A DNA stretch of 47,598 nucleotides from Thiotrichales bacterium (GTDB taxonomy: Bacteria > Pseudomonadota > Gammaproteobacteria > JAABTG01). The stretch covers positions 1 to 47,598 of the forward strand of contig JAABTG010000023.1 of the NCBI GenBank assembly GCA_011389995.1. Direction: 5' to 3'. Under the pieces are notes generated by a model, which did not search any database, had not been told where the DNA came from, and worked only from the letters and a program-made list of their open reading frames with translations. Numbering within the stretch: position 1 is the first letter of the stretch; each line of letters begins with the position of its first letter. Of this stretch, positions 18,306-26,309 are shown one piece after another. Made by a program: the position numbers and the translations under genes.

Positions 18306-18944
18306 TCACCCCTTCCTGTGACGGGCGGCGTCCTCCACCGCGTTGAAGATGTGGGCGTAGGCGCCGCAGCGGCACAGGTTGCCGCTCATGGCGTGGCGGA
18401 TCTCGTCCCGCCCGGGGGATGGATTCCGGCGCAACAGCCCTTCGGCGGCCATCACCTGGCCCGGCGTGCAGTAGCCGCACTGGAGGCCGTCCTCCTTGAC
18501 GAAGCTGGCCTGCACCTGACCCAGGGTCTCCCCGTCCATGAGCCCTTCCGCGGTCTCGATGCGCCGGCCCACGGCCTCCACCGCCAGGGTCATGCAGGCG
18601 TAGCGCGGCACGTCGTCCAGGAGCACGGTGCAGGAGCCGCACTCGCCCCGTTCACAGCCCACCTTGGCGGCGGTGAGCCCCAGGCGTTCCCGCAGCACGA
18701 ACAGCAGGCTCCAGCGGGGTTCCACCAGCAGGCGCTCGCTGCGGCCGTTGATATGAAGGGTGATGGGGACGGTCTCGCCGGCCTCGAGGCGGGTCTCGGT
18801 CTCCTCGTCCGCCGCGGCCTGCCCGGCGCCATAGGCGGGCCCCATGGCGAAGGCCACGGTGCCCATGCCGGAGGTCTTGATGAAGGCCCGGCGACTCAGT
18901 TCCTGCCCGCCGCTGCGGTGCCCATCTCTGGTGTCATCCGTCAT
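18306..18944 (-). CDS. Tat-exported 2Fe-2S subunit of molybdoenzyme (PaoA-type)
   Basis: 212 residues from ATG 18944, with GGGAGAG seven bases upstream. A twin-arginine signal (SRRAFIKTSG) directs the folded complex to the periplasm, as in E. coli PaoA. The ferredoxin domain has CERGECGSC plus a fourth Cys in YAC, and the second 2Fe-2S helical domain has CGYCTPGQ and CRCG. First gene of the operon Fe-S, Mo, FAD. No maturation factor (XdhC/PaoD-like) follows in this window, so it must be encoded elsewhere. Confidence 0.9.
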   Translation of the reverse strand: MTDDTRDGHRSGGQELSRRAFIKTSGMGTVAFAMGPAYGAGQAAADEETETRLEAGETVPITLHINGRSERLLVEPRWSLLFVLRERLGLTAAKVGCERGECGSCTVLLDDVPRYACMTLAVEAVGRRIETAEGLMDGETLGQVQASFVKEDGLQCGYCTPGQVMAAEGLLRRNPSPGRDEIRHAMSGNLCRCGAYAHIFNAVEDAARHRKG

Positions 18945-19058
18945 GAAGTGCTCTCCCGTCTGATTCCAGACAACGCCGGTGAGCCGCATCCCGTCACACC
19001 AGGTGGCCCACCAGACTCATAATCTGACAGAAGTCCGCCGGCGGGCAATTGAGGTTCG

Positions 19059-19817
19059 TCAATCTCCCCAGCGTCGCTCCCAGGCCCGCTGGTTACGACG
19101 CGCGTCGCGGATAAACGGCGACCAGCGGATGAGACCAAGGACCAGGCGATTGACGGCGGAGGCGGGAAAGGCGAGGGGCCGGCGCACATCCAGGAACAAC
19201 ACCACCCGGGTACCCTCGGTGTCGTTCTGCACCGCATGCTTGTAGGTGTCGTCGAACACCAGGCAGCGCCCCTCCTCCCAATGGGCCTCCTCATCCCCCA
19301 CCTGGATGCGGCAGCGTTCCCGAGGCTCCGGCACCATGAGGGCGAGGTGGCAGCGCACCACCCCCTTATAGGGCCCGCGGTGGCGGGGGATGTGCTTGCC
19401 CGGGGCGAGGATGGAGAAGAACGCCGTCATCATTCCCGGCACCGCCTCCACCAGCCGCGTGGTCTCGGGGCAGCGGGCGCAGTTGACGGGCATCTTGTAG
19501 CCGTAGCCGTAGAGGAAAAAGGTCTTCCAGCGATCATCCTGCGTCAGGTTGGCCTGGTCCTTCGAGATCTCCTGGAAGCTGGGCAGCCGCTCGGGGTCCT
19601 GCATCACGCCTTCGAGCTCTTCCCGCACCACCTGCCAGCGTGCCTCCAGCTCACGGCTCCAGGGAAAGTCCCGGTTGTCGAGGAAGGGGGTCGTGCCCAC
19701 CAGGGACTGGCGTTCCAGGAGCCTCTCGATACGCTTGATGACCCACAGGCCCACCCGCACGCTGGGCCGGTGACGCTTCTTCCGGGGGGGATTCACCGTC
19801 TGTTCCATGGTCATCAT
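19059..19817 (-). CDS. LpxO/aspartyl-asparaginyl beta-hydroxylase family protein
   Basis: 252 residues, an Fe(II)/2-oxoglutarate dioxygenase of the AspH/LpxO family. The core around residues 145-215 has PRHRGPYKG, VRCHLAL, FDDTYKHAVQND and TRVVLFLD, which provide the metal-binding His pair and the 2-oxoglutarate-binding Arg. LpxO hydroxylates an acyl chain of lipid A at the membrane. A GGAGG precedes three clustered ATGs (19817, 19814, 19808), so the exact start is uncertain. It is the last gene of an operon with the CDP-alcohol phosphotransferase and the nucleotidyltransferase-like gene; the context suggests it hydroxylates a ceramide acyl chain or sphingoid base, which is inference. Confidence 0.82.
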   Translation of the reverse strand: MMTMEQTVNPPRKKRHRPSVRVGLWVIKRIERLLERQSLVGTTPFLDNRDFPWSRELEARWQVVREELEGVMQDPERLPSFQEISKDQANLTQDDRWKTFFLYGYGYKMPVNCARCPETTRLVEAVPGMMTAFFSILAPGKHIPRHRGPYKGVVRCHLALMVPEPRERCRIQVGDEEAHWEEGRCLVFDDTYKHAVQNDTEGTRVVLFLDVRRPLAFPASAVNRLVLGLIRWSPFIRDARRNQRAWERRWGD

Positions 19818-19854
19818 GATCCTCCGCGATGGTGGCCGCTGTCCAACCCCCGCC

Positions 19855-20826
19855 TCAGTGCAGTACCCGGGCCCGCAGCAGCCGCCACACCGTGCGCAGG
19901 CCGAACACCACCGGGTGACGCCGCATGGCCGCCGTGACGGGTACCGCCACGCCGGTATGACGCTCCACCTTCCAGGCGGCGTAGTCCACCCCGCCCTGGA
20001 AGGTGAAGGCCGCCTTGATCAACCGGGCCAGGGAAAGCAACCGCCCCTGCCAGCGCCGCCACCACCAGCGACGGCGGCAGCCGCGCGGGCCCAGGGTCGT
20101 TGCCGGTCCCTGGCGGTATACACCCTCTTCCACCGACTCCAGGAGCGGCGCGGCCCCTGCGGCCGCGGCGGCGGTGCGGGCCGCGTAGGCCGCGCTCTCC
20201 TGCTCCGCCAGGCGCCCGGCGCGGCCCCGGTCCTCGGGCCGCAACTCCGCCCCATAGCTCAGTTCCAACCCCACCCGCCACAGGGTGCCGGCGTCGAAAG
20301 GGGCCTCCACACAGGGGGCGGTCTGACGGATGAAGGTGGCCGTCGCCGTGGTCAATGCGTCCACCAGGCGGGCGCGGGCGGCGGGGTCCCGGGCCGCGCC
20401 CAGGCGCACCGGCTGGGCGAAACGGCCCCACAGGTAGGAATGGAACCAGCGCCCCACGCCGCGTTCCAGATCCGCCAGGGACAACACCCCGAACTTGACC
20501 CGGATGGGCCCGGCCGGGGTGGCGCACTCCATATAGAACACGTTGGGAGGCAGCCAGGCATTGGCCCACCGCAGCCAGGCCTTCGGGTATGCCGGGCCAT
20601 AGGCATCCACCACCGCGTAGGCGTCCACGAGGCCGTCCCGGGGGTCGCCGCTGCGCAGGCAGGAGCCGTAAAACAGCACCCCCGCCAGATTGCCGCCGAA
20701 GCGCCCCTCGAGGGCGCCCACCACGTGGTGCAGATCCTCAGGAAAGGGAGCGGCCGCCTGGGCCGCCACCACCGCCCGCAGGGGCTCCGTCCCCCCTGCC
20801 ACGTCCTCAGGTCCCGCCGCCATCAT
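19855..20826 (-). CDS. Nucleotidyltransferase-fold protein in sphingolipid locus
   Basis: 323 residues. Residues about 50-75 carry GSCLRSGDPRDGLVD followed by AYAVVD, which resembles the GS...D-x-D pattern of the polymerase-beta nucleotidyltransferase superfamily; the rest is alpha-helical with a very basic Trp/Arg patch (RRRWWWRRW) that could contact membrane lipid. No precise family is recognised. ATG 20826 overlaps the end of the CDP-alcohol phosphotransferase gene by 20 bases; a GTG at 20847 is also possible. The tight coupling suggests that it acts in the same head-group pathway. Confidence 0.6.
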   Translation of the reverse strand: MMAAGPEDVAGGTEPLRAVVAAQAAAPFPEDLHHVVGALEGRFGGNLAGVLFYGSCLRSGDPRDGLVDAYAVVDAYGPAYPKAWLRWANAWLPPNVFYMECATPAGPIRVKFGVLSLADLERGVGRWFHSYLWGRFAQPVRLGAARDPAARARLVDALTTATATFIRQTAPCVEAPFDAGTLWRVGLELSYGAELRPEDRGRAGRLAEQESAAYAARTAAAAAGAAPLLESVEEGVYRQGPATTLGPRGCRRRWWWRRWQGRLLSLARLIKAAFTFQGGVDYAAWKVERHTGVAVPVTAAMRRHPVVFGLRTVWRLLRARVLH

Positions 20827-22000
20827 CGCCCGTACGCGTGAACACACGTGCCGCCAGGCCGTGGGGCCCGCGGCCCGGCTCCAGCCGGCTCAGCCACGAT
20901 ACCAGGGGGCCGCCACGGCGCGCCGCCAGGGCCATCCCCAGGCGCACCGCCAGCACCGCCGTGGACACCCCATGCCAGGCCATCACCGCCCACAGGCCGA
21001 GGTCCGGGCGCCCCATGGCCCAGCCCGCGGTCAGCAGGATCAGGTTGGGATTGCGCCGCGCGGTGATCAGACGGTTGAAGGAGTCGAAAGGCCGCCACAC
21101 GAACATGGAAAAGGGGGCCAGCCCGGGGTGGAACGCGCCCTCGCACAGGCGTCCCCCGAGATAGGCGGCGAAGATCAGGGCCACGGTGGCATGGAGGCCG
21201 GGCGTCAGCTCCCACGAGGCGGCGAGGCCGAGGCCCCAGGCCAGATACCACAGGGGCGGATGGATGAGGTCGAGACCGTGGTCGAGGACGTCGCCCAGGC
21301 GGCTGGAGGTGACCGTCACCCGTGCCAGCTTGCCATCCACCGTATCCAGGAAGGTCATGACCCAGCCCGCTACCAGACCGATGCCAAAGGCGCCCTTGTA
21401 GAAGGCGATCCCCGCCACCACCGCCAGCACCAGGCTGAGGACGGTGACATGGTTGGGTCGCAGGCCGAGGGCCACGCACCAGCGGGTGACGGCCCGCGCC
21501 GGTGCCGGCCACAGCCACTTGGTCACCACATCCGTGACGCCCTTGTAGGCATCCGCGAACAACTGCCGCTCCAGCCAGGGGGCGGTGGCGGCGGAGATGG
21601 GCAGCACCCGGGGCGGAGAGTGGCTCAACAGCTTGGCATGATAGCCCTGCACCAGATCCGTGGGGCCCACCACGGGCGCCCCCTCCAGATCCGCGGGGCG
21701 CCCCCCGGACAGCGCATCCGTCAACCCGGACAGCCCGCCGGCGGTGCCGCGGGCGGCCACCCGGGTGCCGTCGCCGGCCTCCAGCACCAGGGGGCCCTCC
21801 CCCGCCACCAGGGCCCGCACCACCCGCGGATCGAACAGGTGGTCGCCGCGCAGCACCAGGGCGGGCTCATGGTCGCTGACGGGCGTGCCGGCATGGGCGA
21901 GCCGCGCCCCGGGGATCCCCGCCAGGGTGCGCCGCAGGCGCTCCCGGCCACCGAGGCCCCACAGCCCCACCTCGCTGTCTCCCTTGATGTCGACGATCAT
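20807..22000 (-). CDS. CDP-alcohol phosphotransferase with N-terminal NTP-transferase-like domain
   Basis: 397 residues from ATG 22000 (GGAAGG upstream). Residues about 145-390 are a CDP-alcohol phosphatidyltransferase membrane domain with the complete motif D219-x2-D222-G-x2-A-R-x8-G-x3-D240-x3-D244 and about six transmembrane segments. Residues 1-130 look like a reduced nucleotidyltransferase domain: GLGGRERLRR and LVLRGDHLFDPRVV remain, but no canonical nucleotide-binding loop is seen. Such fusions occur among inositol-phosphate/DIPP synthases. It joins an alcohol-phosphate to a lipid or alcohol acceptor with release of CMP. Beside ceramide genes, a sphingolipid head-group transferase is the likely job (inference). 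Confidence 0.85.
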   Translation of the reverse strand: MIVDIKGDSEVGLWGLGGRERLRRTLAGIPGARLAHAGTPVSDHEPALVLRGDHLFDPRVVRALVAGEGPLVLEAGDGTRVAARGTAGGLSGLTDALSGGRPADLEGAPVVGPTDLVQGYHAKLLSHSPPRVLPISAATAPWLERQLFADAYKGVTDVVTKWLWPAPARAVTRWCVALGLRPNHVTVLSLVLAVVAGIAFYKGAFGIGLVAGWVMTFLDTVDGKLARVTVTSSRLGDVLDHGLDLIHPPLWYLAWGLGLAASWELTPGLHATVALIFAAYLGGRLCEGAFHPGLAPFSMFVWRPFDSFNRLITARRNPNLILLTAGWAMGRPDLGLWAVMAWHGVSTAVLAVRLGMALAARRGGPLVSWLSRLEPGRGPHGLAARVFTRTGDDGGGT

Positions 22001-22062
22001 GTGTGCAGGAACCTTCCGAAGGGCTCGGGACGCCGGAACGGCGACCGCTTGAGGGCGGCGAG

Positions 22063-22068
22063 TATAAT
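22063..22068 (+). promoter_or_regulatory. -10 box TATAAT, probable leaderless start
   Basis: A perfect TATAAT ends six bases before the ATG at 22075, so a transcript would start at or next to the start codon. No ribosome binding site is visible in between. No good -35 box is found 16-18 bases upstream (GGCGAC), so strength is unclear. It stands out in an otherwise GC-rich context. Confidence 0.5.
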
Positions 22069-22074
22069 CACTCC

Positions 22075-23016
22075 ATGGCACCCCGCATAACCGAACCCCC
22101 TGGCGGCGAGACCTTCACCCTCGCCCATCTGTCGGATCCCCATCTCACGACCCTCGAGGACGTGCGCTGGCCGGAGCTGCTCGGCAAGCGCCTGCTGGGC
22201 TACCTGTCCTGGCAACGACGCCGGCGTCACATTCATCTGCCCCGGGTCCTGGAGCGCCTCATGGCGGACCTGGGGCACCAGGCACCGGACCACCTGGCGA
22301 TCACTGGCGATCTGACCCAGATCGGCACCCCCTCGGAATGCCGCCAGGCCAGGGACTGGCTGGCCCGCTGCGGCGAACCGGCAATGGTGACCGTCACTCC
22401 CGGCAACCACGACACCTATGCCCCGGCCCCCTGGCAGGCCACCCTGGGGCAATGGCGAAGCTATATGGAGGGGGACGACGGTGACATCACCTTTCCCTTC
22501 CTGCGCCGGCGCGGCCCGCTGGCGCTGATTGCCCTCTCCAGCGCCCTCCCCACGGCACCGCTGCTGGCCAGCGGTAGCCTGGGCCCCAGCCAGCTCGCCG
22601 CCCTGGACCGGTTGCTGGAGGACAGCGGCCGGGAAGGCCTGTGCCGGGTTGTCCTGATCCACCATCCGCCCATCGCCGGCGTGGTGAACCGCCGCCGCGG
22701 CCTGGACGATGCCGACGCCTTCGCCCGGGTGCTCGCCCGCCGGGGCGCCGAGCTGGTGCTCCACGGCCATACCCACCGCAGCAGCCGGGGTTACCTGGCC
22801 GGACCGGCCGGCACCATCCCCGTCATCGGCGTACCCTCGGCCTCGGCCCGCGACGGGCGCGAGGGGCGGGCCGCCGCCTACCACCTCTATCGCCTGCGCC
22901 CCATCGCCGCGGGCTGGCATATCCAGGTGCGCGGCCGCATCCTCGACCACCCCTTCGACGCCGCCCACGACGGACCGGCCTGGGAATTCGAGGCGGCCAC
23001 GTTCACCGATCCCTGA
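22075..23016 (+). CDS. Calcineurin-like metallophosphoesterase
   Basis: 313 residues. The five metallophosphoesterase motifs are present: LSDPHL (D-x-H), TGDLTQ (GD), GNHD, IHHPP and GHTHRS. Two metal ions, usually Mn or Fe/Zn, are bound and a phosphomonoester or diester is cleaved in the cytoplasm. It resembles the CpdA/LpxH-like group, but the substrate cannot be read from sequence. It is divergent from the CDP-alcohol phosphotransferase gene 74 bases away and convergent with lptG. In this setting it may act on a sphingolipid head-group phosphate. ATG 22075 follows a TATAAT directly. Confidence 0.87.
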   Translation: MAPRITEPPGGETFTLAHLSDPHLTTLEDVRWPELLGKRLLGYLSWQRRRRHIHLPRVLERLMADLGHQAPDHLAITGDLTQIGTPSECRQARDWLARCGEPAMVTVTPGNHDTYAPAPWQATLGQWRSYMEGDDGDITFPFLRRRGPLALIALSSALPTAPLLASGSLGPSQLAALDRLLEDSGREGLCRVVLIHHPPIAGVVNRRRGLDDADAFARVLARRGAELVLHGHTHRSSRGYLAGPAGTIPVIGVPSASARDGREGRAAAYHLYRLRPIAAGWHIQVRGRILDHPFDAAHDGPAWEFEAATFTDP

Positions 23017-23022
23017 CCGTCC

Positions 23023-24084
23023 TCAGCCCGCCGCCCGGCGACGCAGGGCGAGGAGCGCGATGCCCAGCATGACGAAGGCGGGCCCGAGGGCCACCAGGGC
23101 CGGCGACAGGCCCACCACCAACCCCGCCTGCCCCCCCAGCTGGGCCAGGAGGAAGAAGGAGATGCCGGTGACGGCCCCCAGCAGCAGGCGGGCCCCCAGG
23201 CCGCTGCGGGGAGTGCCGAACACGAAGCCCAGGGCGAGGAGCGCCATGGCGAAGGTATTGACCACCCCCGCCACCTTCTGCCACAGCACCAGGGCGTACT
23301 GGCCCGACGGGCGGTCCCCGGCCTCCAGGTAGGCGATGTAATGAAACAGCTCCAGGGGGGCGAGGCTCTCGGCCGCCAGTTGCAGGCGGGTGACGCGGCC
23401 GATGCCGGTGGGCGGGCGCCATTCCAGGGTATGCAGGTGACGGGTCTCGGCATCGGCGGAGAAGGTCTTTACGGTGACATCCCGCAACAGCCAGAGGTCC
23501 TCGGTGATGATGTCCGCGCGGGCGGCGCGGACGAAACGGGCCAGCGCCATATCGGGGTCGAGTTCCATCAACTCGAGGTCCACCGGCACCCGGCCATGGC
23601 GCATGTCATCGATGCGCAGCACCACCTGGCCGTCCCGCAACCACCAGTCCCGGCCCGTCTCGCCGCTTTCTCCCATGGCCCGGTTGCGCATCTCCAGGGC
23701 CGCATAATCGAGCCTCGGGGCCACCAGTTGTTCCAGTACCACCAGGAGTGCCACGAGTACCATCGCCGCCTCGAGCACCGCCACCGCCAGGCGACCCAAC
23801 GATAATCCCGCCGCCCGCATGGCCACCAGTTCCTGGTGGTTGGCCAGTGCCCCGAGGGCGGCAATGCTGCCCATCAGGGTCGCGAAGGGCAGCAGTTGGG
23901 CGAGGCGGCGGGGCATACCGAGCAGGGTCTGCCAGGCCGCATCCAGGGTGCCGAAACTGCCGTCGCCCACGTCTTCCAGGTGTTCCACCAGGTCCATGAA
24001 CCCGAACAGGCCGAGGAGCACCACCGCCGCCAATGCCGTGCCCATGAGCAGGGCCACCATCAGATAACGATCCAGCAGGGTCAC
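23023..24084 (-). CDS. lptG: LptG-like permease (YjgP/YjgQ family)
   Basis: 353 residues from a GTG at 24084 that overlaps the lptF stop codon (GTGA). It has the family layout: two N-terminal transmembrane helices, TM segment with LLPFATLMGS, a periplasmic jellyroll domain (about residues 130-265) and four C-terminal helices. LptF and LptG form the inner-membrane part of the ABC machine that extracts lipopolysaccharide and passes it to LptC. I cannot tell whether this is the housekeeping pair or a paralogue dedicated to sphingolipid transport; the neighbours are sphingolipid genes, not pepA, which usually precedes lptFG in gammaproteobacteria. Confidence 0.85.
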   Translation of the reverse strand: MTLLDRYLMVALLMGTALAAVVLLGLFGFMDLVEHLEDVGDGSFGTLDAAWQTLLGMPRRLAQLLPFATLMGSIAALGALANHQELVAMRAAGLSLGRLAVAVLEAAMVLVALLVVLEQLVAPRLDYAALEMRNRAMGESGETGRDWWLRDGQVVLRIDDMRHGRVPVDLELMELDPDMALARFVRAARADIITEDLWLLRDVTVKTFSADAETRHLHTLEWRPPTGIGRVTRLQLAAESLAPLELFHYIAYLEAGDRPSGQYALVLWQKVAGVVNTFAMALLALGFVFGTPRSGLGARLLLGAVTGISFFLLAQLGGQAGLVVGLSPALVALGPAFVMLGIALLALRRRAAG

Positions 24085-25148
24085 GCCCGCACCCTGAAAG
24101 GCCGGTACAACAGCGCCACCAGGGCCGCCGCCGCCAGTATATGGGGCCACCACAGCCCCGGCAGGGGCGGCACCGTACCCTGCTCGACCCAGGTGCGGGC
24201 GACACTGCTCAGGTTGAAGTACACCCCGTAGGCCACCACGGCGACGAACATCCGGCCATAGCGCCCGCGCCGCGGTGTCGAACGGCCGAGGGGCACCGCG
24301 AGCAATGCCAGAATCACCGTGGCGACGGGCCGCGACAGCCGCCACTGATATTCGGCCACATCGTCTGGCGAGTCAGACATCGCCAGGGCCGCCGTGGCCG
24401 CCGCCTTGCGCTTGTAACCCACGGCGGCAGCGGTTTCATCGAGATGCAGGGTCAGTCGCTTGAAATGCAACGTCAACAACGTGCGCCCCGTGGCCTCGAA
24501 GCGATAGGCGTTGCCCTCCTCGAGCACGAGGGTGGGGCGCCCGCCCGCCGCAGGCTCGGGCTGCACGGCGCTGCGGGCGAGGAAGATGTCCCGGTATTCC
24601 CCGTCACGGCGATAGATATAGACCTCATCGAGGCGTCGTTCCGGGGCGTCCACCCGCCGCGCATGGATCACCCGCTCACCGTCCCCGTCACTCTCGAAGC
24701 GGTCGGCGCGGATGCGCTCCACCAGGGACTCGGCCTCTTCCCGGGCCTCCAGCACATAGCTCATGTCATAGGCCCACGGGCGCACCTCCATGGCCAGTAC
24801 CCCCGCAGCCGCCCCCAGGGGCAGGGCAAGCCACGCCACCGCCACCAGCAGCCGTCCTTCGCCGATACCGGCGGCCTGCAGGGCCACCACTTCAGAATCG
24901 CCGTGGAGACGACCGAGGCCCATCACCACCGCCAGGTAAAGGGCCAGGGGCAACAGCATCTCGAGGGCGATGAGGGTACGCAGACCCACCAGCCGGAATA
25001 CCGTCTCCAGGCCGAGGGTCTCGCTCGCCGCATCCGCCATCAGGCGCATGGTGCTGAAGCTGGCGAACAGGACCACCAGCACCACGGCCACCGCGAGCCA
25101 TACGGCGCCGATCTCACGGATCAGATAACGCTCGATCAGACGGGGCAC
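24081..25148 (-). CDS. lptF: LptF-like permease (YjgP/YjgQ family)
   Basis: 355 residues assuming GTG 25148 (IERYLIREI follows, the usual LptF N-terminus); GTG 25178 is an alternative and neither has a good ribosome binding site. Six transmembrane helices surround a periplasmic beta domain; LEMLLPLALYLAVVMGLGRLHGDSEVVALQAAGI is the cytoplasmic coupling-helix region, of which GDSEVVALQAAG is the conserved part. It partners LptG and the LptB ATPase (not encoded here). First gene of the lptF-lptG pair. Confidence 0.85.
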   Translation of the reverse strand: MPRLIERYLIREIGAVWLAVAVVLVVLFASFSTMRLMADAASETLGLETVFRLVGLRTLIALEMLLPLALYLAVVMGLGRLHGDSEVVALQAAGIGEGRLLVAVAWLALPLGAAAGVLAMEVRPWAYDMSYVLEAREEAESLVERIRADRFESDGDGERVIHARRVDAPERRLDEVYIYRRDGEYRDIFLARSAVQPEPAAGGRPTLVLEEGNAYRFEATGRTLLTLHFKRLTLHLDETAAAVGYKRKAAATAALAMSDSPDDVAEYQWRLSRPVATVILALLAVPLGRSTPRRGRYGRMFVAVVAYGVYFNLSSVARTWVEQGTVPPLPGLWWPHILAAAALVALLYRPFRVRA

Positions 25149-25326
25149 GACACGACACGGATCGGTGGGGCCACCCACGGCGTGCGCGCCCCACCATGCC
25201 CCCCGGGAAATGGTACTCGTGAGCTCACCGTATTAAGATATGACACTTTGCCTGCGGACAATAACGACAACCCGGGCGCTGCCCCTGCGGTGCGGCGCTG
25301 ACACGTTCAGCGAAGACGAAGGTTCC

Positions 25327-26109
25327 ATGAATCGATTCATTTCCACCACGGTCCGCCGCGTGGTCATATTGAGTGCGGGCCAGGGCAAGCGGCTGCGCCC
25401 CCTGACGGACGGTTGCCCCAAATGCGCCCTCGATATCGGCGGCAAGACCGTCATCGAATGGCAGATCGACGCCCTGCTGAACGCCGGGCTGGAGCAGATC
25501 CACCCGGTGCTGGGCTACGGCGCCGCCGAGGTGGAGGCGTTGCTGGCCCGACGCTACGGCAAAGACCAGGTACGCCCCCTGTTCAATCCCTTCTTCGAGG
25601 TGGCCGACAACCTCGGCAGCTGCTGGATGGCCCGCGACAAGATGACCGAGGACTTCCTGCTGCTCAACGGCGACACCCTGTTCGAACCCGGCGTGCTGAC
25701 CCGGCTGCTCAATTCCCCGCGGGCCGACATCACCCTGGCGGTGGACCACAAGACCCACTACGACGACGACGACATGAAGGTGCAGCTGGACGGCGAGCGC
25801 CTCCAGGCCGTGGGCAAGGACCTCACGCCCTCCCGGGCCAACGGCGAATCCATCGGCATGCTGCTGTTTCGCGACGCCGGCCCCGCCATCTTCGCCAATG
25901 CCCTGGACGATGCGGTGCGCGACCCCACGGGCCTGCGACGCTGGTACCTGTGGGTCATCAATTCCCTGGCCCGCTCCGGTGCCGTGCGGACCTGCTCCAT
26001 CGCCGGCCTGCGCTGGGCCGAACTGGACTTTCCCAAGGACCTGGCGGACATGGAGGCCCTGGTATGCGGGGTGGACGAGGTGGACGCCGGGGTGGCGGGA
26101 CATAGTTAA
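25327..26109 (+). CDS. Sugar/alcohol-phosphate nucleotidyltransferase
   Basis: 260 residues from ATG 25327. The N-terminal motif SAGQGKRLRPLT (16-27) with PKCAL (Lys32) binds the nucleotide triphosphate, and LLNGDTLF holds the metal-binding aspartate. This is the NTP_transferase family that makes CDP-, GDP- or UDP-activated head groups; close relatives include choline-phosphate and inositol-phosphate cytidylyltransferases. Here it may make the CDP-activated alcohol used by the CDP-alcohol phosphotransferase at 20807-22000, whose own N-terminal domain looks degenerate. It is a single gene, convergent with the MobA-like gene. Confidence 0.85.
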   Translation: MNRFISTTVRRVVILSAGQGKRLRPLTDGCPKCALDIGGKTVIEWQIDALLNAGLEQIHPVLGYGAAEVEALLARRYGKDQVRPLFNPFFEVADNLGSCWMARDKMTEDFLLLNGDTLFEPGVLTRLLNSPRADITLAVDHKTHYDDDDMKVQLDGERLQAVGKDLTPSRANGESIGMLLFRDAGPAIFANALDDAVRDPTGLRRWYLWVINSLARSGAVRTCSIAGLRWAELDFPKDLADMEALVCGVDEVDAGVAGHS

Positions 26110-26122
26110 TGCTGATTATTGG

Positions 26123-26309
26123 CCATCCCTGGCCAAAATCAGCACGGCAGACGAAAACGCGGTTTCCGTCTTCCTTCATTTTCCAAGGCATCCGCCATGG
26201 AAAATGGCGGGCCATCCTGACCCGCTCGTTCGAGCCGATGATCGGCTGTCCAGGGGGACCATCCCTGGCCAGAATCGGCACGGCAGGAGAAAACGCGGTT
26301 CTTGCCTTC
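26123..26309. repeat. Two diverged direct repeats of 51 bp
   Basis: Copies at 26123-26173 and 26259-26309 share 43 of 51 positions, including CCATCCCTGGCC at the start and AAAACGCGGTT near the end. They flank an unrelated stretch with a hairpin. The second copy reaches into the stop codon of the convergent MobA-like gene. Function unknown; probably a dispersed extragenic repeat. Confidence 0.6.
26178..26205. terminator. Hairpin between convergent genes
   Basis: ATTTTCCAAGG and CCATGGAAAAT pair over 11 positions with one mismatch around a 6-nt loop. The A/T outer ends give both strands a T-containing flank, so it could serve as a bidirectional terminator for the genes ending at 26109 and 26308. 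Confidence 0.5.

Noticed and set aside
16614..19022. 802-residue open frame on the + strand
   Set aside because: Antisense shadow of the molybdenum and Fe-S subunit genes; low-complexity composition and no recognisable domain.
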